From assembly GCA_021792815.1 (NCBI GenBank), contig JAJYTX010000035.1, positions 1 through 13,011 of the forward strand: DNA of 13,011 bases, given 5' to 3'. Made by a program: the position numbers and the translations under genes. Positions 1-7,005 of this stretch are shown piece by piece. Within the stretch, counting starts at the first letter, position 1. Each line of letters starts with the position of its first letter. The notes under the pieces were generated by a model that was not told where the DNA came from, did not search any database, and saw nothing but the letters and a program-made list of their open reading frames with translations. The stretch is from Pseudomonadota bacterium (GTDB lineage Bacteria; Pseudomonadota; Gammaproteobacteria; Steroidobacterales; Steroidobacteraceae).

Positions 1-302
1 AGCCGCTGCTGGAAGCCGGCGAGGCCTTCGGCGCCACGCCGCTGCAGATGCTCTGGAAGGTCGAGCTGCCAAGCGCCGCTCCCACCATCGTCGCCGGCAT
101 CACCCAGTGCATCATGCTCAGCCTCTCCATGGTGGTCATCGCCGCGCTCGTCGGCGCCGGCGGACTCGGCGTGCCGGTGGTGCGGGCGCTCGACACCGTG
201 CAGATCGGCATGGGCTTCGAGGCGGGCCTGGTGATCGTGCTGCTCGCCATCATCCTCGATCGCATCACCACCCGCCCCGCCGCCAAGGAGCCCAAGCAGT
301 GA
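1..302 (+). CDS. choW: Choline-type ABC transporter permease, C-terminal part (5' truncated by window)
   Basis: This is the inner-membrane permease of a binding-protein-dependent importer of the ProW/ChoW family. The reading frame is open from base 3 and ends at TGA 300-302, leaving about 99 residues. It begins inside the conserved cytoplasmic EAA loop (EAGEAFGATPLQM followed by a VELP segment), which contacts the ATPase. Two hydrophobic segments follow, one around IMLSLSMVVIAALVGAGGLG and one around GLVIVLLAIIL, then a short charged tail. The choline assignment comes from its neighbour, because the ATPase that overlaps its stop codon is ChoV-like and bet genes lie downstream. The fragment alone would fit any glycine betaine/proline/choline permease. 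The start and the periplasmic binding protein gene are outside the window. Confidence 0.88.
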   Translation, partial: PLLEAGEAFGATPLQMLWKVELPSAAPTIVAGITQCIMLSLSMVVIAALVGAGGLGVPVVRALDTVQIGMGFEAGLVIVLLAIILDRITTRPAAKEPKQ

Positions 303-1189
303 GCGCGCTCGAGTTCCGCAACATCGATATCCTCTTCCCTCCCGCGGGCACGACCCGCCGCCGTGCCCAGGGCGCGCTCAACCGTGCCCTCGCCGCCCTC
401 GATGCCGGCGGCTCGCGCGCCGAGATCGCCGAGCGCACCGGGGTCATCGTGGGAGTGAGCAACGCCAATCTGACCGTCGAGCGCGGGGAGATCTCGGTGC
501 TGATGGGGCTCTCGGGCTCGGGCAAATCCACGCTCCTGCGCGCCGCCAACGGCCTCAATCGCATCACCCGTGGCCACTTGCTGGTACGCGACGGCGAAGC
601 GTTCATCGATCTCGCGAGCTGTAATCAGGCGAGCCTTCGCCGGGTTCGCCGGCTGCGCATCGCCATGGTGTTCCAACAGTTTGCCCTGCTGCCTTGGCGA
701 ACCGTGCGCGAGAACGTCGGCTTCGGGCTCGAGTTGCGCGGGGAGCCGTCCGAGCGGCGCCACCGCATCGTCGATGAGCAGCTCGAACTCGTCGGGCTCT
801 CCCAGTGGGCCGACCGGCACTGCAGCGAGCTCTCCGGCGGCATGCAGCAGCGAGTCGGCCTTGCCCGCGCTTTCGCCACCGACGCCGAGATCCTGCTGAT
901 GGACGAGCCGTTCTCCGCGCTCGATCCACTGATCCGCCGCAAGCTCCAGGACGAGTTGCTGGCGCTTCAGGAGCGGCTGCGCAAAACCATCCTGTTCGTC
1001 AGCCACGACCTCGACGAGGCGCTGAAGATCGGCGATCGGATCTCGATCCTCGAGGGCGGGCGCATCGTGCAAACCGGCACCCCGCGGCAGATCGTCGAAA
1101 CGCCGGCAGACGACTATGTGGCCGAATTCGTCCGTCACGTCAATCCTCGCACGGTCCTCAAGGACGGCACGACGCCTGCGCTTTCGTGA
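299..1189 (+). CDS. choV: Choline ABC transporter ATP-binding protein
   Basis: ATPase that powers choline import through ChoXW; 296 residues. I chose GTG 299 because AAGGAG (285-290) sits 8 bases upstream and the codon overlaps the permease stop (GTGA), indicating translational coupling. Motifs seen: Walker A GLSGSGKST (residues 70-78, Lys76), Q-loop in VFQQFALLPW, signature LSGGMQQR (from residue 178), Walker B ILLMDEP (Asp202, Glu203), D-loop SALDP and H-loop His236 in FVSHDLDEAL. About 65 residues precede Walker A, including an ALAALDAGG...EIAERTG segment, as in the ChoV/ProV subfamily. The chain stops soon after the ABC fold with no room for CBS domains, which matches ChoV rather than osmoregulated ProV/OpuAA. 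Proline betaine or glycine betaine as substrate cannot be excluded. Confidence 0.93.
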   Translation: MSALEFRNIDILFPPAGTTRRRAQGALNRALAALDAGGSRAEIAERTGVIVGVSNANLTVERGEISVLMGLSGSGKSTLLRAANGLNRITRGHLLVRDGEAFIDLASCNQASLRRVRRLRIAMVFQQFALLPWRTVRENVGFGLELRGEPSERRHRIVDEQLELVGLSQWADRHCSELSGGMQQRVGLARAFATDAEILLMDEPFSALDPLIRRKLQDELLALQERLRKTILFVSHDLDEALKIGDRISILEGGRIVQTGTPRQIVETPADDYVAEFVRHVNPRTVLKDGTTPALS

Positions 1190-1274
1190 GGCGATCCCAA
1201 CGTCTTGACCTGGCGCCTCTGGACGGCAAGATCGGCGCGGCGTAGTGTCAGTGAAGTTGCCGCAGGAACGTTCC

Positions 1275-2288
1275 GTGCCAGCCCCCCCCTCCCCATTCAG
1301 CCACTTCGGCTTCCTCACGCTGCGGCGGTTTTCCATGATCGCCTTCACCAACGCGGTCGAGCCGCTGCGCATGGCCAATTACCTCGCGGGGCGCGAGCTG
1401 TACCGCTGGTCGGTGTACTCCCTCGACGGCGAGCCGGTCGCGGCCAGCAATGGCCTGGCGGTCTCCCCCACGCGGCGGCTCGATGAGACGGCGCTGCCGG
1501 ACATCCTGTTCGTGTGCGCCGGAGTCGAGGTCGCACGCTCGGTCGATGATGAGCTGCTGCGGCTGCTGCGCCGCCTGGCGCAGCGGCGCATGCCCCTCGG
1601 GGGCCTGTGCACCGGCGCCTACGCGCTCGCCAAAGCGGGACTGCTCGAGGGCTACCGGTGCGCCATCCACTGGGAGAACCTCTGGGCACTGCGCGAGACT
1701 TTCCCGCGCGTCGTGTTCACGCCGGAGCTGTTCGCGATCGACCGCGACCGCTACACGTGTACCGGCGGAGTCGCCCCGCTCGACCTCGTGCTCAACCTGA
1801 TCACTCCTCGCATCGGCCGGACATTGGCGGCCGGCATCTCGGAGGAGTTCATCGTCGCACGCATCCGCGACAGCAAGGATCGACAGCACATCCCGCTGGC
1901 GGCCCGCCTGGGCGGCGCCCACCCCTCGATTGCCCAGGCTGCGCAGCTGATGGAGGCCAACATCGAGGAGCCGCTGTCCCTCGAGGAGCTTGCACAGCTC
2001 GCCGAGGTGTCCCAACGCCAGTTGCAGCGGCTCTTCCGCCGCAACCTCGGCCTCACCCCCGCTCAGTACTACGCGACGGTGCGGCTGCGCCACGCTCGCG
2101 AGCTTCTGCAGCAGACCGCCATGCCGGTCATGGACATCACGGTGGCTTGCGGCTTCCGATCCCCCTGCCATTTCAGCCGCTCGTACCGTGCTCTTTTCGG
2201 CCATCCGCCCAGCCGTGAGCGGCGGCCGCCACCGCTCGAGTCCACGCCCACCCTAGGCGTAGCCGCTGCGGAAAAAGTCGCTCCCTAA
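1275..2288 (+). CDS. GbdR-like GlxA/AraC-family transcriptional regulator
   Basis: A cytoplasmic activator-type regulator of 337 residues with an N-terminal DJ-1/PfpI (class I glutamine-amidotransferase-like) sensor domain (about residues 8-190) and a C-terminal AraC double helix-turn-helix (about 215-325). The segment NAVEPLRMANYLAGRELYRW and the nucleophile-elbow region GLCTGAYALAKAGLL (Cys112) closely resemble, from memory, Pseudomonas GbdR. GbdR senses glycine betaine/dimethylglycine and switches on betaine catabolism and choline uptake. GTG 1275 is preferred because AGGA (1264-1267) lies 7 bases upstream; GTG 1245 and GTG 1251 are in frame but lack a clear ribosome binding site. It follows choV by 85 bases on the same strand, so co-transcription with the transporter is plausible. 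Its ligand here is inferred from similarity and context. Confidence 0.85.
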   Translation: MPAPPSPFSHFGFLTLRRFSMIAFTNAVEPLRMANYLAGRELYRWSVYSLDGEPVAASNGLAVSPTRRLDETALPDILFVCAGVEVARSVDDELLRLLRRLAQRRMPLGGLCTGAYALAKAGLLEGYRCAIHWENLWALRETFPRVVFTPELFAIDRDRYTCTGGVAPLDLVLNLITPRIGRTLAAGISEEFIVARIRDSKDRQHIPLAARLGGAHPSIAQAAQLMEANIEEPLSLEELAQLAEVSQRQLQRLFRRNLGLTPAQYYATVRLRHARELLQQTAMPVMDITVACGFRSPCHFSRSYRALFGHPPSRERRPPPLESTPTLGVAAAEKVAP

Positions 2289-2304
2289 ATATTCAATCAA
2301 TAAT

Positions 2305-2320
2305 CGTCAAGGAACTGACG
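2305..2320. promoter_or_regulatory. Short inverted repeat upstream of second GlxA regulator
   Basis: CGTCA and TGACG form a perfect 5-base dyad separated by six bases. It lies in an AT-rich island (2285-2420) unlike the surrounding GC-rich DNA. No U-tract follows, so a terminator is unlikely; an operator is the better guess. The same half-sites recur, with wider spacing, upstream of the first TonB receptor. Confidence 0.3.
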
Positions 2321-2383
2321 TACGAATGAGGTCCATTCATCCTATTGTTTTTTAAAAATATTCCAGAAATGCGTGCCAGGGTA

Positions 2384-2412
2384 TTGCATCCCAAGATTCC
2401 TTTGTGGATTAT
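2384..2412 (+). promoter_or_regulatory. Candidate sigma-70 promoter for the second GlxA regulator
   Basis: TTGCAT (2384-2389) and GATTAT (2407-2412) are separated by 17 bases in an AT-rich stretch. An overlapping TATACT (2410-2415) would be an alternative -10 but with a poor -35 distance. Transcription would begin near 2419, which excludes the upstream in-frame GTG at 2404 as the start of the following gene. Read by eye only. Confidence 0.35.
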
Positions 2413-2451
2413 ACTTATACGTGCAGCCCGAGCACTTTGAGTGACCGTTCA

Positions 2452-3498
2452 ATGCTTCAGTCATGCGGACCTCGTAAGGCTTCCATCGGGGCAATGCACC
2501 CCTCGCTGCGCGTTGGTATCGTTCTGGCCGAGCATTTCACGCTGTCGGCGTTCGCGGTATTCGTCGACCATCTGCGCCTCGCCGCCGATGAGGGAGACAG
2601 AAGCCGCCCCATGCGGGTGCAATGGTCCATCATGTCGGCCCGCCACGAGCCGATCAGCGCCAGCTGCGGCGTCGCGCTGCAACCGACCTCCGCCCTGCTG
2701 TCGCCCGCGGCGCTGGATTACGTGGTCGTGGTCGGCGGCATCCTGCACGCGGGCCCCCAGGTCGATGAGTTCACATTGCGCTACCTGCGCGAGGCCGGCG
2801 CCAGCCGCACCCCGATCATCGGCATCTGCACCGGCAGCTTCGTGCTGTGCCGTGCGGGCCTGATGAAGGGCCGCCGGTCCTGCGTCAGCTGGTATCACTA
2901 TCAGGACTTTCGCGAGGCCTTTCCCGACCACGAGGTCCTCGCCGACCGGCTGTTCCTCGCCGATGGGCCGCGCATCACCTGCGCCGGCGGGGCGGGCGCG
3001 GCGGCTCTCGCCTCGCACCTGATCGAGCGCCACTTGGGCCGGGCGACCGCCTACAAAGCGAGCCAGGTGCTGCTGTTTGACGGGCCGCGCCAGGGAACCG
3101 ATGCGCAGCCGCACCCACCGATGTCCGAAAGCGTCAGCGAGCCGCGCGTGCGCCGCGCCCTGCTGCTCATGGAGCAGAATCTGACGCGGCCGATCGCGGT
3201 CGCCGCAATCGCCGAGGAGCTCGGGGTCTCGGTGAGGCAGCTCGAGCGGCTCTGCCGCGAGCACCTGGGACTGGGCCCTGCCTCGCTCTATCGCCAGCTG
3301 CGCATGCGCTATGCCAACTGGCTGATCGAGAACACCGACCGCTCCGTGACGGAAATCGCCATTGAAGCCGGATTCGCCGACTGCGCGCATTTCTCGCGTC
3401 AGTTCAAGGACGTATACGGCTTCTCTCCGTCCCACCACCGGGTGCAACCGCACCAGACAGGCAGCGCCGACGTGGCGCATGCGCGGGTGTTCGAATAG
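2452..3498 (+). CDS. GlxA/AraC-family transcriptional regulator (ligand unknown)
   Basis: A second DJ-1/PfpI plus AraC regulator, clearly diverged from its upstream neighbour. With ATG 2452 it has 348 residues. The sensor domain begins at LRVGIVLAEHFTLSAFAVFV and carries GICTGSFVLCRAGL (Cys126), then SWYHYQDF and CAGGAGAAALASHLIERHLG. The AraC domain (about residues 230-335) starts near LTRPIAVAAIAEELGVS and ends in GFADCAHFSRQFKDVYGFSP. The start is uncertain: ATG 2452 has only a weak GAGTGA upstream, ATG 2494 sits just before the conserved domain, and GTG 2404 falls inside the likely promoter. Family members regulate amino-acid, carnitine and betaine catabolism. Its place between the GbdR-like gene and a TonB receptor makes the receptor a candidate target, but that is inference. 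Confidence 0.85.
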   Translation: MLQSCGPRKASIGAMHPSLRVGIVLAEHFTLSAFAVFVDHLRLAADEGDRSRPMRVQWSIMSARHEPISASCGVALQPTSALLSPAALDYVVVVGGILHAGPQVDEFTLRYLREAGASRTPIIGICTGSFVLCRAGLMKGRRSCVSWYHYQDFREAFPDHEVLADRLFLADGPRITCAGGAGAAALASHLIERHLGRATAYKASQVLLFDGPRQGTDAQPHPPMSESVSEPRVRRALLLMEQNLTRPIAVAAIAEELGVSVRQLERLCREHLGLGPASLYRQLRMRYANWLIENTDRSVTEIAIEAGFADCAHFSRQFKDVYGFSPSHHRVQPHQTGSADVAHARVFE

Positions 3499-3535
3499 CG
3501 CCGCCACTCACCGGCTTTTCAACCCAACTTCCGCA

Positions 3536-3562
3536 TCCCGCCGGCGCCGCCCGGGCGCGGGA
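3536..3562 (+). terminator. GC hairpin downstream of the second GlxA gene
   Basis: TCCCGC (3536-3541) pairs with GCGGGA (3557-3562) around a GC-rich loop that can form further internal pairs. It begins 38 bases after the stop codon. There is no T-run, so a factor-independent terminator is not established; it may instead stabilise the 3' end. Confidence 0.25.
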
Positions 3563-3617
3563 GTCATGTGCTTGCCCGCTCCATGCGACCCGCCGCGCAT
3601 GTGACTCAACATCCGCT

Positions 3618-3633
3618 TGTGACAACTTTCACG
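3618..3633. promoter_or_regulatory. CRP-like site upstream of the first TonB receptor
   Basis: The sequence reads TGTGA, six bases, TCACG. It matches 9 of 10 positions of the CRP/Vfr consensus TGTGA-N6-TCACA. It lies about 160 bases before the receptor start codon, a reasonable distance for an activator site. The match is by eye; no CRP gene is in the window. Confidence 0.38.
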
Positions 3634-3650
3634 CGGCGCGCACGAGGGCG

Positions 3651-3660
3651 GTTACGTAAC
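3651..3660. promoter_or_regulatory. Perfect 10-base palindrome
   Basis: GTTACGTAAC is its own reverse complement and sits 18 bases downstream of the CRP-like site in the gap before the TonB receptor. It could be a dimeric repressor operator. Length alone does not exclude chance. Confidence 0.25.
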
Positions 3661-3735
3661 ACCCGGTTGACGCATCCGTTCAATCCCACGCCGGGCGCGT
3701 CGGCTGTAATGTACTGCAATGGTGATTGATTCGCC

Positions 3736-3760
3736 GACGTCATCATAATCGTATGACGTC
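3736..3760. promoter_or_regulatory. 25-base dyad immediately upstream of the TonB receptor
   Basis: GACGTCAT (3736-3743) and ATGACGTC (3753-3760) are perfect 8-base inverted arms around a 9-base AT-rich centre. The arms are GACGTC-type palindromes themselves, so the element also reads as a direct repeat. It ends 31 bases before the start codon and probably overlaps or abuts the promoter, which I could not resolve. A repressor operator or a 5'-UTR hairpin are both possible. Confidence 0.45.
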
Positions 3761-3791
3761 ACCATAACTAAATTCCGGGAGGGTCCAGGAG

Positions 3792-6557
3792 ATGAAGTCT
3801 AAGGTGTCTTATGCGGTGGCCGCCATCCTGAGCGGCGCGTCTCTTGGCGCATTTGCCGCCACCCCCGCGCCCCAGACCGCGGCAGCCGCGACGCCGGCGG
3901 CAACGTCGAGCACGCCGGCAAACGCCCCCGCTGGCGCCGGCATCGGCGCCCTGAGGGAGATCATCGTCACCGCCCAGCGCCGGCGGCAGAACATCCAGGA
4001 CGTGCCGATCGCCATGCAGGCGCTGACCTCGCGCACGCTGACGAACCTGAACATCTCCACTTTAAGCGACTACCTCAAGTTCCTGCCGAACGTCACCGTG
4101 GCGAACAACGGACCGGGTCAGAACGAGGTATTCATGCGCGGCCTGTCGGCCGGCTCGCAGGCGAGCCAGGGCAGCGGCTCGACCGGCCTGTGGCCGAACG
4201 TGGCCATCTATCTCGACAACCAGTCCGTACAGCTGCCGAACCGCAACCTCGACGTCTACGCCGCCGATATCAACCGCATCGAGGTGCTCGAGGGCCCCCA
4301 GGGCACCCTGTTCGGCGCGGGCGCCGAGGCCGGCGTGATCCGCTACATCACCAACAAGCCGCGGCTCAACCGGACCGAGGGCAACGTCAAGGCGGGGTAC
4401 AGCGTCACCGCCCACGGCGACCCGAACACCAATGTCACGGCCGTCTTCAACCTTCCGTTGATCAAGAACAAGCTGGCCGTGCGCGCGGTGATCTTCGACG
4501 CCCGGCGCGGCGGTTATATCAATAACGTACCCGCGACATTCAGCCGCCACAACAGCGACGTCGGCATCCACTACGCCAATTACTTCGTCCCCTTGAGCAG
4601 CGCCTGCCCGAACGGCGGGCAACCCAATCCCTATCGCAGCCCCGCCGGCGAGGGCGCCTGCGTCCCGCCCGGCAGTCCCTCGATCAACAACTATGCGATC
4701 GCCGGCCACGCCATCAACCCGGTCACTTTTCAGGGCGCGCGCGTCGAGGCTCTGTACAAGATCAACGACAACTGGAACGTGCTCATCTCGCAGATGTATC
4801 AGAACATGGACGCGCAGGGCGTCTTCTACGACCAGCCGACCGCCTCGAACGGCCGGCCGCTCGCGCCCCTCGATGTCACGCTGTTCAACAATTCCTACAA
4901 CAAGGACCGCTTCGAGAACACCGCCTGGACCGTGCACGGCAAGATCGGCCCGCTGCGTGCCGTCTACACCGGCGGCTACCTGGACCGCAACGTCGACCAG
5001 GTGGGCGACTACACCAATTATGCGCGCGGCGTGTACGCGGATTACTATCAGTGCTATGGCCCGGGAACCGGGTACAACAACAACCTGACCTCGACCTGCT
5101 TCTCCCCGAGTTCCACCTGGCAATCGGTGGAGCGCAACACCCACCTGCAGAACGAGTTTCGCCTCAGCACCCCGAGTTCCTGGCGACTGCGCGGCATCGT
5201 CGGTGTGTACGCCGATGACCTGAAGCTCTGGGATCAGACGGACTGGCGCTACCGCACGGTGCCCACCTGCACCAGCAACGCCGCGCCGGGCAGCCCCGGA
5301 AACACCGGCTGCTTCGCCACCATCGGCACGGTGCCGGGCACCACGGTTCAGCACCCGGGACTGCAGACCCCGAACAGCTCCTTCTACCAGGACACCATGC
5401 GCGAGACGAAGCAGCTCGCCTTCTTCCTGTCGACGAGCTACGACCTGATCCCGCACGTGCTGACGCTGACGGCCGGCACCCGCCACTTCAGCTTTACAAA
5501 CTCCTCCGTCGGCAGCGTCACCAGCAGCTTCGGCTGCTTCCAGGCGGGTACGCCCCCGGGCGGCTGCGCCGATGTCGCCGGCGGCTACGCGTACGACTTG
5601 AATGCGCAGAACCTGCACGACACCGAGACGGGCTGGCGCAGTCGGGCGAACCTCAGCTGGCACATCACCCCGAACGTGATGGTCTACTACACCTTCTCGC
5701 AGGGCTACCGTCCGGGCGGGTTCAACCAGAACGGCGGTACGTTGCACGCCCCTGGGCCCGACGGGGTGGATCAGTATGTGCTGCCGAAGTCCTACAGACC
5801 GGACTCGCTGACCAACGACGAGCTCGGCTGGAAGACGGTGCTGCTCGACCACCACCTGGAATGGGATGGGGCGATCTACCAGGAGAACTGGAACAACGTG
5901 CAGGTGGAGTTCTTCGATCCGGGCCTGGTTGGCAATATCTTCTATGACACCAACGGCCAGAACTTCGTGGTCAAGGGGATCGAGACCTCGTTCATCGCGC
6001 GGCTCGCCCCCGGCCTCACGCTGCAGGGTGCGGCCTCGTGGAACCAAAGCCGCCAGGTCAACTCCCCGGCGCTGATCGACAACAATCCGGCGAGCGTCAA
6101 CTACGGCAAGCCGATCACCGAGGTCTGCTCGAGCACGGGCACCGGCTGCGCCGCGGTCACCAATCCGTTCGGTCCGGTCGGCTCCCCGACCGCCGACTCC
6201 CCGCCCATGGAGTTCAATCTGCGGGTACGCTACCAGTTCCGGCCGATGGACGGCTACTACCCGTCCATCGAGTTCGGCGCCATGCACACCGACCACTCCT
6301 TCACCCAGGCCGGCGCCAACCCCACGATCGCCCAGGGAGGCGCCGTCAGCACCGCGCGGCTGCGCTTCGAGGTTCCCTCCTACACCACCTACGAGGCCTC
6401 GCTCGGCGTGTCCAAGAACGACTGGTACGTGCACCTCTACGGAAACAATCTCACCAATTCCCTCGCCAGCACGTTCGTCAGCACGGACCAGTTCATCGTC
6501 GCGCAGACGCCGCTTCGGCCACGCGTGATCGGCATCGAGTGGGGCTACCACTTCTGA
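3792..6557 (+). CDS. TonB-dependent outer-membrane receptor
   Basis: A 921-residue outer-membrane transporter that takes up a ligand with energy from TonB-ExbBD. ATG 3792 is preceded by GGAGG (3778-3782) at 9 bases. A signal peptide ends near AFA-A (after residue 22). An Ala/Pro/Thr-rich linker leads to a TonB-box-like EIIVT (56-60), then the plug domain (about 60-190, with FMRGL, VAIYLDN and RIEVLEGPQGTLFGAGAEAG). A long beta-barrel ends in an aromatic C-terminal strand, EWGYHF. The protein has ten cysteines arranged as five close pairs in what look like extracellular loops. It belongs to the large receptor group abundant in sphingomonads and Steroidobacter-like bacteria, whose ligands are mostly unknown. 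Its position inside a choline/betaine locus suggests a choline-containing or quaternary-ammonium ligand; a siderophore role is not ruled out. Confidence 0.93.
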   Translation: MKSKVSYAVAAILSGASLGAFAATPAPQTAAAATPAATSSTPANAPAGAGIGALREIIVTAQRRRQNIQDVPIAMQALTSRTLTNLNISTLSDYLKFLPNVTVANNGPGQNEVFMRGLSAGSQASQGSGSTGLWPNVAIYLDNQSVQLPNRNLDVYAADINRIEVLEGPQGTLFGAGAEAGVIRYITNKPRLNRTEGNVKAGYSVTAHGDPNTNVTAVFNLPLIKNKLAVRAVIFDARRGGYINNVPATFSRHNSDVGIHYANYFVPLSSACPNGGQPNPYRSPAGEGACVPPGSPSINNYAIAGHAINPVTFQGARVEALYKINDNWNVLISQMYQNMDAQGVFYDQPTASNGRPLAPLDVTLFNNSYNKDRFENTAWTVHGKIGPLRAVYTGGYLDRNVDQVGDYTNYARGVYADYYQCYGPGTGYNNNLTSTCFSPSSTWQSVERNTHLQNEFRLSTPSSWRLRGIVGVYADDLKLWDQTDWRYRTVPTCTSNAAPGSPGNTGCFATIGTVPGTTVQHPGLQTPNSSFYQDTMRETKQLAFFLSTSYDLIPHVLTLTAGTRHFSFTNSSVGSVTSSFGCFQAGTPPGGCADVAGGYAYDLNAQNLHDTETGWRSRANLSWHITPNVMVYYTFSQGYRPGGFNQNGGTLHAPGPDGVDQYVLPKSYRPDSLTNDELGWKTVLLDHHLEWDGAIYQENWNNVQVEFFDPGLVGNIFYDTNGQNFVVKGIETSFIARLAPGLTLQGAASWNQSRQVNSPALIDNNPASVNYGKPITEVCSSTGTGCAAVTNPFGPVGSPTADSPPMEFNLRVRYQFRPMDGYYPSIEFGAMHTDHSFTQAGANPTIAQGGAVSTARLRFEVPSYTTYEASLGVSKNDWYVHLYGNNLTNSLASTFVSTDQFIVAQTPLRPRVIGIEWGYHF

Positions 6558-6562
6558 GATGC

Positions 6563-6603
6563 CCCGTTCGGCCCTGCGCGTTTGACGGGCGGGGCCGAAC
6601 GGG
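6563..6603 (+). terminator. Strong hairpin after the TonB receptor
   Basis: CCCGTTCGGCCC (6563-6574) and GGGCCGAACGGG (6592-6603) are perfectly complementary over 12 bases with a 17-base loop, starting 5 bases after the stop codon. No T-run follows, so it is terminator-like but not a classical intrinsic terminator. It most likely separates the receptor transcript from the bet genes. Confidence 0.5.
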
Positions 6604-7005
6604 CGAGTGGGCACAAAAGAGCACACAACCGCGTTGCGAAATCCCCGTGCACGGCCGCAGACCCTCCCCGCAAGCAACGCGGGCCTGCGGCCGGCTGATC
6701 TTCGGGGCACGGTCCATTGGCCCCCAGCAGGGGGCGAGCCTGGAGCCGGACCGGCTTTCATAGGCGGGACGCTCGCATCGAGATTCGGCCGGGACAGGGG
6801 ACGAGCTTTCGGGCCCCGGCGTGTCTTGACGGCAAGGCGGCAGCCGCAGCATGATGGGTCAAGATTTTGAACGGCCGTTTAATCTATCCTGGAGCGACGC
6901 ATAGCAGACCGTCTAACCTAATGCTTATTAAGAGATATTTCGATATGCTCGCCGTTTCCCGGAGAGTCGATAGCGTGACCCGTCCGCCCATTGCGGAGTA
7001 TTGAT
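6604..7005. other. Noncoding gap upstream of betI-betB
   Basis: About 400 bases without a credible gene. It holds a GCCCCC-AGCA-GGGGGC hairpin (6720-6735), an odd-centred palindrome AGCCGG-A-CCGGCT (6744-6756) and, from about 6860 on, a drop in GC content with a BetI-operator-like palindrome at 6867-6882. I could not settle on -35/-10 elements; several AT-rich hexamers (for example TAATCT at 6880, TTATTA at 6925) are weak. Confidence 0.6.
6867..6882. promoter_or_regulatory. Candidate BetI operator upstream of betI-betB
   Basis: TTGAACGGCCGTTTAA is palindromic at 14 of 16 positions, with a perfect core AACGGCCGTT (6870-6879). As I recall them, BetI operators in Proteobacteria are dyads built on TTGAAC/GTTCAA half-sites; this one carries TTGAAC and a GTTTAA arm. 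It lies about 125 bases before the fused gene, in the AT-richer part of the gap, consistent with autoregulation. Confidence 0.42.

Noticed and set aside
107..298. Extending choV upstream to an ATG at 107
   Set aside because: This would overlap the permease by 196 bases with an Arg/His-rich segment foreign to ABC ATPases; GTG 299 has a good ribosome binding site and a coupled GTGA junction.
1188..1219. GAGGCG/CGCCTC inverted repeat after choV as a terminator
   Set aside because: Only 6-base arms with a 20-base loop and no T-run; too weak in GC-rich DNA to call.
3667..3672. TTGACG as a -35 element for the first receptor
   Set aside because: No plausible -10 hexamer occurs 16-18 bases downstream; the region there is CGCCGGGCG-like.
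4062..6761. An 899-residue open frame on the minus strand opposite the first TonB receptor
   Set aside because: The translation is Arg/Val/Gly/Ala-rich with no recognisable domain and mirrors the GC-rich codon pattern of the receptor, which has clear signal peptide, plug and barrel motifs. It is a shadow frame.
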